This document shows positions 32,600 through 44,418 of a stretch of DNA of 64,000 nt, piece after piece. The translations under genes were made by a program, and so were the position numbers. The stretch lies in assembly GCA_030737875.1 (NCBI GenBank), contig CM060923.1, forward strand, positions 36,634,501-36,698,500, given 5' to 3'. Source of the DNA: Allium sativum. Its lineage: Eukaryota > Streptophyta > Magnoliopsida > Asparagales > Amaryllidaceae. Below the pieces are notes generated by a model, which had not been told where the DNA came from, did no database searches, and saw nothing but the letters and a program-made list of their open reading frames with translations. Numbering within the stretch: the first letter of the stretch is position 1; each line of letters begins with the position of its first letter.

Positions 32600-34215
32600 C
32601 AATGGCGATGCATCCATAAACGATATTTTAAGGAAAAAATTTACTCCTGAAAAGCTCTTGGTGAGTCTGTCTCATCTTATCCTTGGTCTCCCATGTGCTT
32701 TCCACGGGGTCATTTCCCTATCGTACTCGAACGAGGCGAACAGTTTTGTTGTAGAGTCTCTTTATTCCGTGCTCTGCAATCCTTATAGTAGCACAGGGTA
32801 CCCCGGACTCCAACTCGAGTTTATCTATGTCCCAATTTCACCAAGCTCGGGTCTGATAGAGGAATCATGAAGGCATTTCCTTAGATGAGATACATGAAAA
32901 ACATTATGGATTCCCGATAGATGCTCTGGGAGATCCACTCGATAGGCCAAAGATTCTATCTTCTCGATGAAACTAAAATCCCTAATAAACCTAGCCAACT
33001 TCCCAGTCTTTTCGAACCGAACAGTTTTCTTAAGAGGGGATACTTTCACGAACACCAAGTCTCCAACATTAATTTCTAGTTCCCTCCTACGCTTATTGGC
33101 ATACGATTTATGGTGGTCTTGGGCTGCCTTCATTCTCTGCCTAATCAAAGATATCTTCTCCATGGATTCACGAACAAAGTCTGGTCCGAGTATAACCTTG
33201 TCAGTGGTTTCCCATCAACAAGTTGGCGATTTGCATGGCCTCCCGTATAGCGCTTCGAAAGGGGACATGCCTATCGTCATTTGAAAACTATTATTATACG
33301 TGAACTCCACAAGTGGTAGGTGCTGCTAACAAACTCCTCCAAAGTTGATGATATAAGCTCTAAGCAAGTCTTCTAAGATTCTGTTTACTCTCTCTATCTG
33401 TCCGTTGGTCTACGGATGATAAGTCGTGCTTAAGTTAAATGTCATCCCCAAAGTTTCTTGTAAGCTTTGCCAAAATTCATTTGTGAGTAAGGAATATCTA
33501 TCACTCACGATAGTTGATGGAATATCATGGAGTCTGACTATCTCTTTGACATGTAATTGGGTTAATGAGGGTGCAGTCCTTGTCTTCTTGACTGGTATGA
33601 AATGGGCGCTTTTGGTTAAATGGTCTACCACAACCCAAATGGCATCATTACCCTTTAGGCTTCTAGGAAGTCCATCTATAAAGTCCATGGAAATATGATC
33701 TCACTTCCACGTAGGGACCTATAAAGGTAACAACAATCCTCCGAGCATCCCTTGATCCTTCTTGACTTTTTTGGCATGTTAAGCATTTGGCCACGAACTC
33801 GGCTACGTCTCTCTTTATCCCTTCCCAACGGAGATTCCTTTTCATATCTTTGTACATCTTATTCCCACCAAGGTATATGGTAAATTTTGACCTATGGCAC
33901 TCCTCTAAAATTTCTTTTCTCAACCCTTCATCCTTAGGGACGTACAGTCGTCCATCCTAAAGTAAATTCCCATCATTGCTGAACGAATACCTAACCGAGT
34001 GAGGAAAGGTCTCTTTCTTTCCCACTTTCTCCTTTATGCCTCTTAACTCCTTATCTAGGTCTTGTGCACTTTGGATTCTTTCTCAAAGGGTAGGTATAAT
34101 TATCGTAGCCCCAAGAAAACCATTGGAAGTGGTTGGTGAGGGTTACAAATTAAAATTAGCAAGGAACTCTAGTCGTTTCTATTCTATCATCGCATTCAAT
34201 GTTGCACGTTTCCTA
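32600..34215 (-). pseudogene. Gypsy-1 pol 3' part: integrase and chromodomain
   Basis: Minus-strand remains of a Ty3/gypsy chromovirus polyprotein. From 34215 downward: post-RNase H linker (KRATLNAMIE, stop, KRLEFLANF), the integrase zinc finger with ECHRSKFTIYLGGNKMY and CLTCQKSQ, then the DDE core (MDFIDGLPRSLKGNDAIWVVVDHLTK; IVSDRYSLLTNEFW). The first Asp is present. Next come the C-terminal domain (SYANKRRRELEINVGDLVF, RFEKTGKLARF, HNVFHVSHLRKCLHD) and a chromodomain ending with GNDPVESTWETKDKM near 32650-32680, just after a stop that replaces the usual Trp. Several stops and frameshifts. The element is cut at 34215 by gypsy-2; gag, protease, RT and RNase H must lie beyond 64000. Confidence 0.85.
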
Positions 34216-35060
34216 TGACACCCCACGTCCATTATTGTCACTATTTAAGAGAATGCATTAAGTTTCGTGAAGCGTTATAGGTAAACAGAAACAGAAATAT
34301 TACAAGACAGATATAAAATATCAGCGGAATAAAAACAAACTTTATTAATCATAAAGCATTGTGGTTCAAAACATCATATGTCTGAATAAAAACTAGTACA
34401 TCATAAAAATTTCTATCATGCACTTATAATATCAAAGTAAAAAATAAAAGAAGCAAAATTCCTCCAAAGAAACATAGCCATAGTAGCAAAGATAAGAGCT
34501 TGAGAAATACGTCTAAGCAGCTCCAGCAAATGATAGCAGAATCTTGGTCAAGCTTGAGTATTCCCAACCTGAGAATCTTGGGGGAAACGGAAGAAAGAAG
34601 AGGAAACTAAAAGGGTCAGACATAAAGTCTGGCAAGTCCAGTGACTTTTAGCAAGTAAATAAATAAAAGTATCACAACAGACATATAAAGTTGATAAGAA
34701 AGATAACACCATAAAAGGCAGGTATGACAGGGTAAACATGATAGAGTGTATACGGTTCTCTAAAGATTACTCTGCACCAATACTAGTATAACCATAATAA
34801 GATGATGCCAACAACTATAAGATGGTAGACTTAGGTGTACTTCTTGTGAGAGGTTTTAACCCCATACAATCCACAAGCAGCCCAACCTAACAGGCGCCTA
34901 AACTTTTTACCAGAGTCTTAATGTACCCTAACTTCTACACGAATCGATTAGCTCCCTACTCCGAAAATACCCTGTGCCCGCCCCATAGTAGTAGGTATCA
35001 CTTCCTATAGTGGCAACCCTTCGTGATGTGCACAACCATATCTACTGGTGTCACAGTCGT
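34216..35060 (-). mobile_element. Gypsy-2 LTR, distal part before the tandem array
   Basis: Begins TGACACCCCACGTCC on plus, so in sense the LTR ends GGACGTGGGGTGTCA. The layout resembles the beginning of the gypsy-1 LTR at 15843 (a CAGCGGAA block followed by ATAAAA and a GGGTCAGACATAAAGTCT palindrome at 34613-34630). It stops at the array at 35061, and I take 60991-63009 as its continuation, giving about 2.87 kb. An alternative is a solo LTR at 34216-35053, since GGTGTCA at 35047-35053 mirrors TGACACC, but no 5-bp duplication supports this. Gypsy-2 sits inside gypsy-1 internal DNA. Confidence 0.6.
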
Positions 35061-36095
35061 TCTAACAACCCGGAAAATCAGAACCAGTTTAAAAAATTTA
35101 ATTTGGCTATTTTAGTGGATTTTAAATATTTAAAATAAATTATTTTAAATAATAAAGGCGAAAAGTCTATTCGAATCGATATTTTAAAATAAAATATATT
35201 TATTTTAAATATAAACAAGGTCTGAAATGGCGTGGCAGTTTCAAATTTTGAATTCAAACTTTGGTTGACTGTACCGAGTGCAAAATAAAACGAATTTTAG
35301 TGAAACCAAAAATATTTAAATCTTTTTATGAATATCTTTCTAACGAATCAGAAAAATCGAAGTTTCATAGCGGGAATCAAAAGTTATGGTCAAATGAATT
35401 TTCAAAAAGGTCGCTATAGAGTTTATATAGCCGTGAAAATAGCCCTTTTTGCAAACGACCTCAGAATTCGACGAAACCACTTTTGTTGGACCTGAGATGT
35501 CAAATTATTGCTAGGTTTCATATTCCATAATTTTTGAAGTTAATATGTGAGCATGGCGAAGGAAAATGTGTTTGGTTGATTTCAGTTATATTGGATCGAC
35601 CAGAAAATGGCCATTTTTCAAACGGTCTCAGAATTCGACGAAACTAGTTTTGTTGAGACCGTATCGTCCCAACATAGCCAGATATAATTTTCTGTAATTT
35701 TTCTAATTAGTATATGGCCCCGACAAATTAAAAATCAAATATTGAATGTTTTATGCTTTAATTTGAAGAATAACTGACTGTAACAGTCGAATTGGCTTAT
35801 GAAACATATTCCATTGTGTTTGGAATGGGGGAATTTAGCTAGGGGCGACAGTCGTTGGGCTTGAATTGTGTTCATATAGAGAAAGGGGTATTTTCGGATT
35901 TAAAGAAATTAAAAATAATTATAAAATAAATGGGCCAATCACGTTCAGACTCACAATCTCTCTCCCCGATAATCAACCCAGGCGCATGACGGAAATAGAG
36001 CTCCACCTTCTCTCCTCTTTTTCTGCAAATCTACTCATTAAAACCGCTCCATCTAGTTATGGTTTTAGAACACCATATCAAGCTCTTCACATCCA

Positions 36096-36100
36096 TATAA
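36096..36100 (+). promoter_or_regulatory. Candidate TATA box, array LTR 1
   Basis: CATATAAGG follows a TCTCTCCCC/CTCTCCTC pyrimidine-rich stretch and is kept in the other two LTRs (near 47920 and 57662). It is about 1 kb into the LTR. Only position and conservation support it. Confidence 0.4.
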
Positions 36101-36964
36101 GGGGAACCCTCTATCATTGAGTATTTCGCCGGAAGCGCGCCTCCAAACTTCGGGTCTTCGAACCGCCGCCGAGCACACTAGACGCCACCGAAGTGGTCCC
36201 CCCTTCTAGCAAGCATGCGCCTCTCCAGGTCCTACGAGGTGGTGCAGCCGGATTCTGGTCTAGTGCAACGGATTAAGAGATAATTGGAAACCTAAATTTG
36301 AATCGATTTCCTGAGGTACGGGTTTTATAAATTTAAAGGTTTATAACACTTTAAAACCGTTGTGAACTAGGATTATAGAATAAAAATCATAACTTTTTCG
36401 TTTGTGGTTGAAATCCAGCGAAACAAGAGACACTGGGACCATGAGGACATCTTCTACATTCTAGAAGAGACCGGGGAATTTTTAGAGCTTGCTACAATTT
36501 TTGGCAAAGCGAAAACTGGTGAGAATTCTAAATTCAAATGTGAATGGAAATGTGGTGTATAAATTATATAAGCGAAGTATAAATTATATACGCGTTGTAT
36601 ACCTCATGTACATGTGTTGTATAAGTTATATGAGCGATGTATAAATTATACATGCATTGTATAAATCATATGTGTGTTGGAATGGGAATAAAATATACTT
36701 ATATATACTCCCCTCGTCCACAGACCATGTACGATATATATTGGTTGTGGTATTGTTTGGATTATTGGTTATTGTGAAATTTGGTGAATATCATGAATGG
36801 TTGATTAGAAATGATTATTGTGGTTGAAATCCCAATAGGATTAGTATATAGGAAAATTCGTCTGCGTACGAACTGGATATTGAAAATCCCCATTGTCAAA
36901 AGCTACGAAGCTTTAAGGTAGAGCAAGGAGTCGTAACTACCTTGCCATTATGCTGCCGAAATTT

Positions 36965-37285
36965 CCTGAAACATTCATGTGTTGATTTAAAATATAATGA
37001 AGTTAGAAAAAAATGTTCATGTATTGGATAAAAGACTAGAAAGATAAAAATATTTTTTTTATCAAGTATACGAACCATTAACAAAATATTCATATGTTGA
37101 AAATACTCATGTGTTGAAACCAATCATGTGTTGAATAAAATCTCTAAACTATAAAATTAACATTTTTATCATGTAAGAAGTTAGGAAAATATTCATGTGT
37201 TGAATAATTGGTTTGAACAATAAAATTTATATTTTTATTGTATAGACAAGTCGCTAAAATTATTCAAGTGTTGAAATAAATATTT
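36965..37285 (+). repeat. Interspersed ATTCATGTGTTGA repeats in LTR 1
   Basis: About eight copies of ATTCATGTGTTGA or one-to-two-base variants lie in 320 bp with irregular spacing. The matching regions of LTR 2 (about 48845-49205) and LTR 3 (about 58560-58915) have a few more copies. Confidence 0.75.
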
Positions 37286-39402
37286 GTTGGTTAAAAATAT
37301 TATTTTGAACCCGTATATGAAGTGAAAATGGTTTAGAAATCGACGAACGAATTATATATATATATATAAATTAAATAAAACGAATCGAGACCCTGCAGTT
37401 CGCGTTTTGAAATCATAACTTTAAACGATTATACCGAGAGATCCGACCATCGGATCTTCTCGAAACTGGAACCGTTGGGTCCGCTTTGAAAATATCTTTC
37501 CAACGATATAAAATTTGTGAAGATCAAACAGTTAGAATTTCAGATATGTGTAAATCAAATTTGAAGAAAAACAGCGACATGGCCGCCTTATGGCCTGAAG
37601 CGTCATTTAAATAAAATGAGCTATTTTTAAATAAATAGAAATAGCGAAAAATCGTTATAAAATATTATTAACGATATGGAATGGAAATAAACTGAATTTA
37701 CTCTGTTTATTGGATATTCTGATGGTTGAATGTTTTTGGCATGAAATTTACATTAATGAACTGAATATGGATGTCGAATAGCTTAACCATGAAATGAATT
37801 GATTAAAATTCTAAATATACGTGAATTATTTGAAAAGGCCGAGTTAAATCTCATTTCAAATAATTGATCGACGATAAGAAGTCGATGATGAAGACGGTGG
37901 TCGAAGACCGGAGAGCTTCACATCGTTTGGATGATTACTGATGTCTTGATTGGGAGGCATCCCAAGATATAGATAATAAGTGGTAATCATCCAGACGTAC
38001 TTGGAGATCGACCGGATATACGAGGATTAAGGTGCCTCTAGTTTCGTTCAGACCTAGAACGGACTTGCAAATGGACTGTGGGTCTAAAATTGGATTTCAT
38101 TTTGTGTTATTGATAGACGTTAGTTGCATGGCGTGAATTTCCTGTGTGGCATGCTAAGATGCAGGGATCAACGCTTTTGTTGAAAAGCAGAGCCTTGTGG
38201 TAGATGATCAAAGCACCGCCTGTGTGGCATAGCTTTGTGTATAACATTAATTTGTGAGCCTCACACCCCGGTATGAACCAGAAACGGGAGAGGACCTAAG
38301 GGAGGACATGCGTTTCCTTCTAGCTAGGGTGGTGTTAGTGACCTACAAGCCCTGACATTTATATTATTTTCACCTGTGTGGTTGTTGCATTGAGAGGCGC
38401 CTCAGATATATCGATGACTATGCGGAGCCGATGGACTCATAAGACTCATTTATGCCCCAAAGTGCGGGAAAACGCAGTGTTCAGGCTTAATAATCCACAT
38501 CGAGTGGACCGGCCCTGATGATCCAAAGGTCGATGCGCTCTGACCCTGAGGCTCGGGCTAGAGAATCTCGAAGTCGGTAAGGGCTATCTTTTGCCATGGT
38601 TCATGAGGAAATCCGACTTCCAAATACGACATTGTGCGGTTTTGATTGTAAATATATATGGCGACATGATATATGGTACCCATGCCGTCTATGATTGATA
38701 CTTTTGATTGAAATTGTTTTTTAAACATATAAACACTAGTAATAATATCAAATGACTTTGTTTCATACGTATCAATCATATTTTGGTCAATATAAGGTAA
38801 AACTCTATCCTCTGGTTTGCGTTTCATTGTGTGATGGGACTTGAGTCTTATATTGACTTCATTGTTTCTAAAAATCATTGCGTTGTTTTAAAAAGATTTG
38901 CTTTGTTACCTGCACTGGCAATCACTGGAGTAAACCCGTTCCGCGAAAGTGGCGTGGTCCTATGATTTGCTCTATTATTATTGTTTAACCAGTTAAGTAG
39001 ATTTTTCATACCAGTCCCATGAATGACTCTTAGTTTGTTTCACTTGCAAACTCTGGTGCCCTTATTTCTACACGGGCAGCCTTGTATTCAGGTTTTAGCA
39101 GGCTCATTCTGTATAGCAGAGGAGCTGGAGCCGACTTTACCATTTCTATTACTGTTTCAGACACTGTTATGTATATTATGTTTGATTTCGCTGTAGACAT
39201 TTTATATAAAGCTAAAACTGTATTTTGTGCTAAGTGTGATCATGTTATACTGTGTAACTCTGGTGATTATGTTTATCCAGTGTATTTTGATGTACATTAT
39301 CTGGTGTATTTCTATATTTATGTTCTGTTGTTATCTATTTATGTGTTATATTCCAAAGATTACCCTTGCCACCGTTGTACGGGGGTTTGGGGTCGTCACA
39401 CG

Positions 39403-39414
39403 TGGTATTAGAGC
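39403..39414 (+). promoter_or_regulatory. Primer-binding site of array internal 1
   Basis: TGGTATTAGAGC, one base different from the tRNA-Met complement TGGTATCAGAGC found intact at 51326-51337, two bases after the LTR. Confidence 0.85.
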
Positions 39415-39649
39415 TTTGGTTAATCTTAGCTCAGGAGTATAACATATCAACGAACTCGTCAGAAATAGAACCGGTAGAGTTCTAGGACGAATAACTCATT
39501 ACAGATAGGATCATTAAGGTCCTGGTATGAGTATAGCAGAATAAAATACGCCCCAATGGATGCATCAACATTCGAGTATATGTCTCTATGCTTTGCAATA
39601 TCCTTTCTGTTGACCTGACACTTTGTCTGCCATTTGCAGACATAGAAAA

Positions 39650-40843
39650 ATGAGTGGTAGAAACAGAAGAAGGAATACCGAACCAGATATTGAAGCTCTA
39701 GTAAAGAGGTATCGAAACCTGGGTGGATCACCATTCTTGGGCAAAGAATCCATTATGGAAACACAAGCTTGGATTCGGTATGCTGAGAAAATCTTTGAAG
39801 GTTTATAGCTGAGTGATGACTAGAAAAGATTACTGGCATCTTGGGCACTCAAAGAAGAAGCTTTGTTCTGGTGGGATTTGATTATTAAAGATAATCCAGA
39901 AGGTAATATTACCTGGGATAGAATTAAAGATATTTTCAGTGAAAGATTTATTCCTCCAGAAGCAACTGAGCGGTTATGTGATGAATTCTATTATCTGATA
40001 CAAGGAGATATGACCATTCCAGAATATCATAAGAAATTCAATGAACATTCTCATTTTTTCCCGCATCTAATTCAAAATCCGAAGAGGAAGAATCTGAGGT
40101 TTATTAAAGGGATTCAAAGAAAGTACCAAAGTAGTGTAATGGGGCATGTGAAGCTTCCTTTTTCTGAAATGATATACATGGCTTATCATTATGAAGATCT
40201 CCCTAAGAAAGGTCTTTTGAACGACGAAGAGGAAGTCAGTTCTAGTAACAAAGGGAAGTTTGAAACTGATAGTCCTGAGGCCAGTGCGATGCCTGAGGTG
40301 AGTAAGAATCACAAAGCCAAAAGGGAAAGGGTTAAATATGAGAAAGAACAAATAACGATTGCCGTATGCAATAACTGCAATAAGCAGGGACATTTGTCGA
40401 TAAATTGCAGAGCTTTAAAGAAACAAAAAAAGGATGGATTTAGAGCCAATCGAAAGCAAAAGAAGAAGAGATTTAGACCCGATGAGAAGTTTCAAGAGAA
40501 TAGAAAGTGCAAACAATGCCATAAGACTGGTCATCTTGCAAAGGATTGCCAGGTCTTAAAGGAGACTGGAATAATACATGTAAACGTAGTGGCAGAAACT
40601 TCAACACCCTCAGCTAGTCAGAGAAGGTCAGATGTTTTGGAAGGCACGCTTACTGTCAGAAATATTCCAGTTAAAGTATTGTTTGATACAGGCGCGTCGC
40701 GAAGCTTTATTGCAAGTAATGTGGTTAAGAAATTGGATTTGAATTTGAGAAAGCTCAAAGAACCCATCGCCGTCCATAATCCGGTTGGGGGTTCCCTCAA
40801 TCTTAGTTGGATTTGTGGGTTGCCTGTCTCATTTTCCCGTTAA
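39650..40843 (+). pseudogene. Array internal 1: gag and protease
   Basis: Start chosen at ATG 39650 (MSGRNRRRNTEPDIEALVKR). Stops at about 39807 and 39822 interrupt the N-terminus; the main open part is 39863-40843. It contains the retrotransposon gag core (ALFWWDLIIKDNPEGNITWDRIKDIF, ERLCDEFYYLIQGDMTIPEY), then two CCHC knuckles, CNNCNKQGHLSINC and CKQCHKTGHLAKDC, about 45 residues apart and joined by a very basic linker (RKQKKKRFRP). Most chromovirus gags have one knuckle. The aspartic protease follows with VKVLFDTGASRSFI. A TAA near 40841 breaks the frame before ILGLDWL. Gag packages the RNA; the protease cuts the polyprotein. Confidence 0.9.
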
Positions 40844-40867
40844 CGGTTCCCTACCATCACGATCGTC

Positions 40868-42440
40868 ATGAATTTTACCGAATTCGATCTTATTTTGGGA
40901 TTGGATTGGTTAACCAAGTATGAAGCTGAGGTTAAATGCGCCGAGAGAGTGGTTAAGGCAAAGATTAAATCAGGGGATTATATAATCATACCATGTGAAG
41001 GTCCAAATTCAGATAGAAAAGACTTTTTGTCAGCTCTTGATGTTTCTGCTGCTCAAATAGAAAATATCCCTGTAGTCACAGAGAAAATTCCGGACATCAT
41101 AAAAGATATTCCTGTCATTAAGAATTATGCGGATGTGTTCGCAGAAGTTGTTAGCTTACCTCCGAAGAGAGGAATTGATTTCAAGATCGCTTTAATTCCG
41201 AATGCAAGGCCAGTAGTGCACACTATTCGGAGGACGACTCTAAAGAAGAAAGAAGAATTAGACAATCAAACTCGACAGCTTGTATGGAAGGGTCTGATCA
41301 GGCCTAGTTTCTCAGATTAGGGAGCAGCAGTGGTGTTTGTCCTAAAGTCATACGGTACTCTTCGACTATGTATGGATTATCGTGACTTGAATAAACAGAC
41401 ATTAAAGAACAAATATCCATGGTTGCAGATTGATGATTTGTTGGATCGATTGAATGGCACGCAAGAATTTTCACGAATAGACCTAGCTACAGGCTTCCAT
41501 CAGCTTCGTATTGCCAAAGAGTGTGTTCCTGTGACAGCATTCAGAGGTCCCGATTTGTTCTATAAGTGGTTAGTATGTCGTTCGGCTTACGTAACGCTCC
41601 AGCATATTTTGTCGATCTGATGAACAGGGTATTCAGGGGAGTCTTGAATAAATTTGTATTGGTTTTCATGGATGACATATTGATCTTCTCTAAGTCAGAA
41701 AGCGAGCACGCGAAACATTTGGAACAAGTATTGGAAATTCTCTGAAAGAATGTCTTGAAGGCCAAACTTTCCAAATGTATATTTTGGCAAGAAGAAGTCA
41801 AGTTTCTTGGCCATGTTGTATCAAAAGAAGGAATTTCTGTCGATCCCGGTAAAATCACTGCTATTCAAAATTGGAAGCAGCCTAGTGCTCCTACGGAAGT
41901 CCGAAGTTTTCTGGGATTGGCTAGTTATTATCGGAAGTTCGTTAAAGATTTTTCGAAGATATCTAGTTCCTTAACAAAGCTTACAAAGAAGCACGCAAGA
42001 TTCAAGTGGACTCCAGAATGTGAGGAGGCTTTTCAGAAGCAAAAATTAAGATTAACAACTGCTCCAGTGTTAACGATTATCAATGGCAATCAAGATTGAA
42101 AGTCTGGATAGATACCTCTAGAGAAGGCCTTGGTGCAGCATTAATGCAAAGAGGTCAAGTGGTTGCTTACGCTAGCCGACAGCTGAAACCGCAAGAGAAA
42201 AATTACGTTACTCATTATCTTGAGTTGTTAGCCATCGTATTTGCTTTGAAAATCTAGAGGCACTATCTTTTGGGTGAGAAATTCGAACTAGATACAGACC
42301 ATCAGTCATTAAAGTATTTGTTCACCCAGAAAGACTTGAATCCAAGACAGCAGCGTTGGCTAGAATTTCTTGCAGCATGCGATTTTGACATTTTGTATAC
42401 TACAGGGAAAGCCAAATGTTGTGGCTGATGCGCTAAGTAG
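40868..42440 (+). pseudogene. Array internal 1: protease end, RT and RNase H
   Basis: Contains the protease flap region FDLILGLDWLTKYEAEVKC, then RT motifs: [33 protein letters not shown], and the active site [16 protein letters not shown] near 41670, with both Asp kept. RNase H follows ([42 protein letters not shown]). Stops at 41318 and within RNase H (near 42256), and frameshifts near 41550, 42098 and 42415 break it. At the 41550 site the family segment leading to [10 protein letters not shown] is scrambled. Confidence 0.85.
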
Positions 42441-43926
42441 AAAGAATGTAATAATCACCGGTTTTATTATTACGACTTCATTGATTGATAAAATATCTGC
42501 TCTTCAGAAGGGCGATCACTTCATTCAAAGGATCATAGAAAGAATACAGAAAGGCGAACCCTTGAGCTTCCGGATTGATAACCAAGGGGTTCTAAGGCTA
42601 AAAGGTCGAATTTGTGTTCCTAACATTTCTGAGCTTCAAAGGGAAGTACTGGATGAACGCCACAAGTCAAAGCTTAGTATCCATCCAGGAGTGAGCAAAA
42701 TGTATAATGATATTAAGCGTACATTCTGGTGGAGATCGATGAAGAGAGACATTTCTTTATATGTTAGCAGGTGCTCTACTTGCCAACTAGTCAAAAGCGA
42801 CCAACAAAAACTTGCTGGATTGTTGCAACCATTGGACGTTCCAGGTTGGAAGTGGGAACATATTTCCATGAACTTCATAGATGGTTTGCCTAGAACCAAG
42901 AAAGGAAATGACAGTATTTGGGTGATCGTAGATCGCTTCACGAAGACCGCCCATTTTATACCTGTCAAATCCAATAGAACCGCTCAAAGTCTAGCATAGA
43001 TTTATTTCAGAGAAATTGTTAAGCTACATGGAGTACCGATCAGTATAGTTAGTGATAGAGATCCAATATTTACTAGCAAATTATGGGAGGCATTTCAAAT
43101 AGAACTGGGGAAAAAGCTGAATCTAAACACCTCCTATCATCCATAGATAGATGGTCAGACTGAGAGGGTAAATCGTATACTGGAAGATTTACTGTGGGCT
43201 TGTATTATTGATTTTGGCGGATCATGAGAAGACCACTTGCATTTAGCTGAGTTCTCATACAACAATAGTTACCAAGCAAGCTTGCAAATGTCACCATTCG
43301 AAGCACTGTTTGATACACCGTGCAGATCTCCCGCATGTTGGGTAAAACCTGGCAATAGACTTGTGTTGGGACCAGATATGATTCGCGAAGCTTCAGACAA
43401 AGTCGATTTCATTAAGAAACGATTACTAGCCGCTCAAAGCCGACAGAAGATCTATGCTGATAAGAGAAGAAGAGATTTATCATTCGCTGTTGGTGACTAC
43501 GTGTATTTGAAGGTATCTCCGATGAGAGGAGTAATCTGGTTCGGTAAAACAGGAAAATTGGCGCCCAAGTTCATTGGTCCGTTTCCTATTCTGGAACGGA
43601 TTGGAACTCTTTCTTATAGGGTTCAATTACCAGATTGGTTGCCTGGAGTGCATGATGTATTTCATGTATCTCAACTTCGAAACCATGTTCATGATCCAGA
43701 TTTGATCGTGGAGGAAGCCGCACAATAGGATATAGAAATTACTCCAGAATTGGTTGTAAGAAGAGAGTCGATTAAGATTATTGGAAAAGAAACCAAAGAG
43801 ATGAGGAACAAGAAGGTTCACTTAGTCAAAGTGCAATGGAGTGGAGATCCGCGAGATTGTACTTGGGAAGCTGAGGAAAGCATTAAGAAAGCCTACCCCA
43901 AGTGCAGGGTGGATATCTCTGATTAA
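42370..43926 (+). pseudogene. Array internal 1: integrase (full-length form) and chromodomain
   Basis: Contains the zinc finger ([20 protein letters not shown] and CSTCQLVKSD), the catalytic core with the first Asp in WVIVDRFTKTAHFIPV and the second in IVSDRDPIFTSKLW, GQTERVNRILEDL, the C-terminal domain (KIYADKRRRDLSFAVGDYVYLK, WFGKTGKLAPKF, VHDVFHVSQLR) and a chromodomain (VQWSGDPRDCTWEAEESI) ending with TAA at 43924-43926. Chromodomains bind methylated histone H3 and steer insertion to heterochromatin. Stops at about 42999, 43146, 43226 and 43728. It differs from the other two copies in lacking the 277- and 11-bp deletions. Confidence 0.9.
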
Positions 43927-44418
43927 CTCGGGTGCAAGGTACATTTACCATATTTTGCATTTCCATTTTGTTCTCTACTTTGTTGTTGTTTCTTTGCATG
44001 TATGTAAACTTTTTAATTATACAGTTTGATTATTTTAAAAGAGTTTATGAATTAATTGGTATATTTTTGAAAAGTTAAAAACAAATTGATTGTTGTTTGT
44101 GTTGTGTGATTGTGGATTTGATTAATTAAATTGTTAGAATGAGGGTTAATATAATCAATAAGAGAATGATGATAAATTTATTCGATCAAATCACACATCG
44201 AACTGATTTTAAAATAGATAGAAATATATACAAGTGCATTATATACGTTTGAATAGGTAAATGGATTAGCTGTTGAGTAAAGAATTTATTTGTGTTCCCG
44301 ACAAATAGGTAAACCATAATGAGTTGGTTGCGCAATTGTATTATTATATCAACTCTTGTGAATGCCATTGGATGCGGAGTGCTGGTTGTTCTGTGTGTAA
44401 TAAATAAACGTCGCCATA
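43927..44418 (+). other. 3' non-coding part of array internal 1, truncated at the junction
   Basis: AT-rich DNA after the chromodomain stop, the same as 55523-56014 in the second internal. It ends at CGTCGCCATA and switches to RNase H sequence (CAGACCATCAGTCATTG) at 44418, where the other copy continues GGATAGTAAC. Confidence 0.75.

Larger units (their letters stand above)
35061..39400 (+). repeat. Array LTR 1, 4.34 kb
   Basis: Starts TCTAACAACCCGG (mutated TGTAACAACC) and ends GGGGTCGTCACA. A candidate TATA box is at 36096-36100. It holds degenerate TGTATAAATTATA repeats (about 36555-36680) and ATTCATGTGTTGA repeats (about 36970-37285). No coding similarity. By eye it aligns end to end with 46873-51323 and 56620-60990. 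Confidence 0.85.

Noticed and set aside
34216..35053. Independent solo LTR (TGACACC to GGTGTCA, 838 bp)
   Set aside because: Flanking bases TCCTA and CAGTC do not match, and internal layout resembles the distal part of a gypsy LTR; interpreted as the gypsy-2 LTR end. Not fully excluded.
39082..39442. Overlapping open frames at the end of the array LTRs (also 51092-51346 and 60625-61110)
   Set aside because: They recur because LTR ends are repeated; Tyr/Val/Leu-rich with no motif and lying in U5, so judged non-coding.
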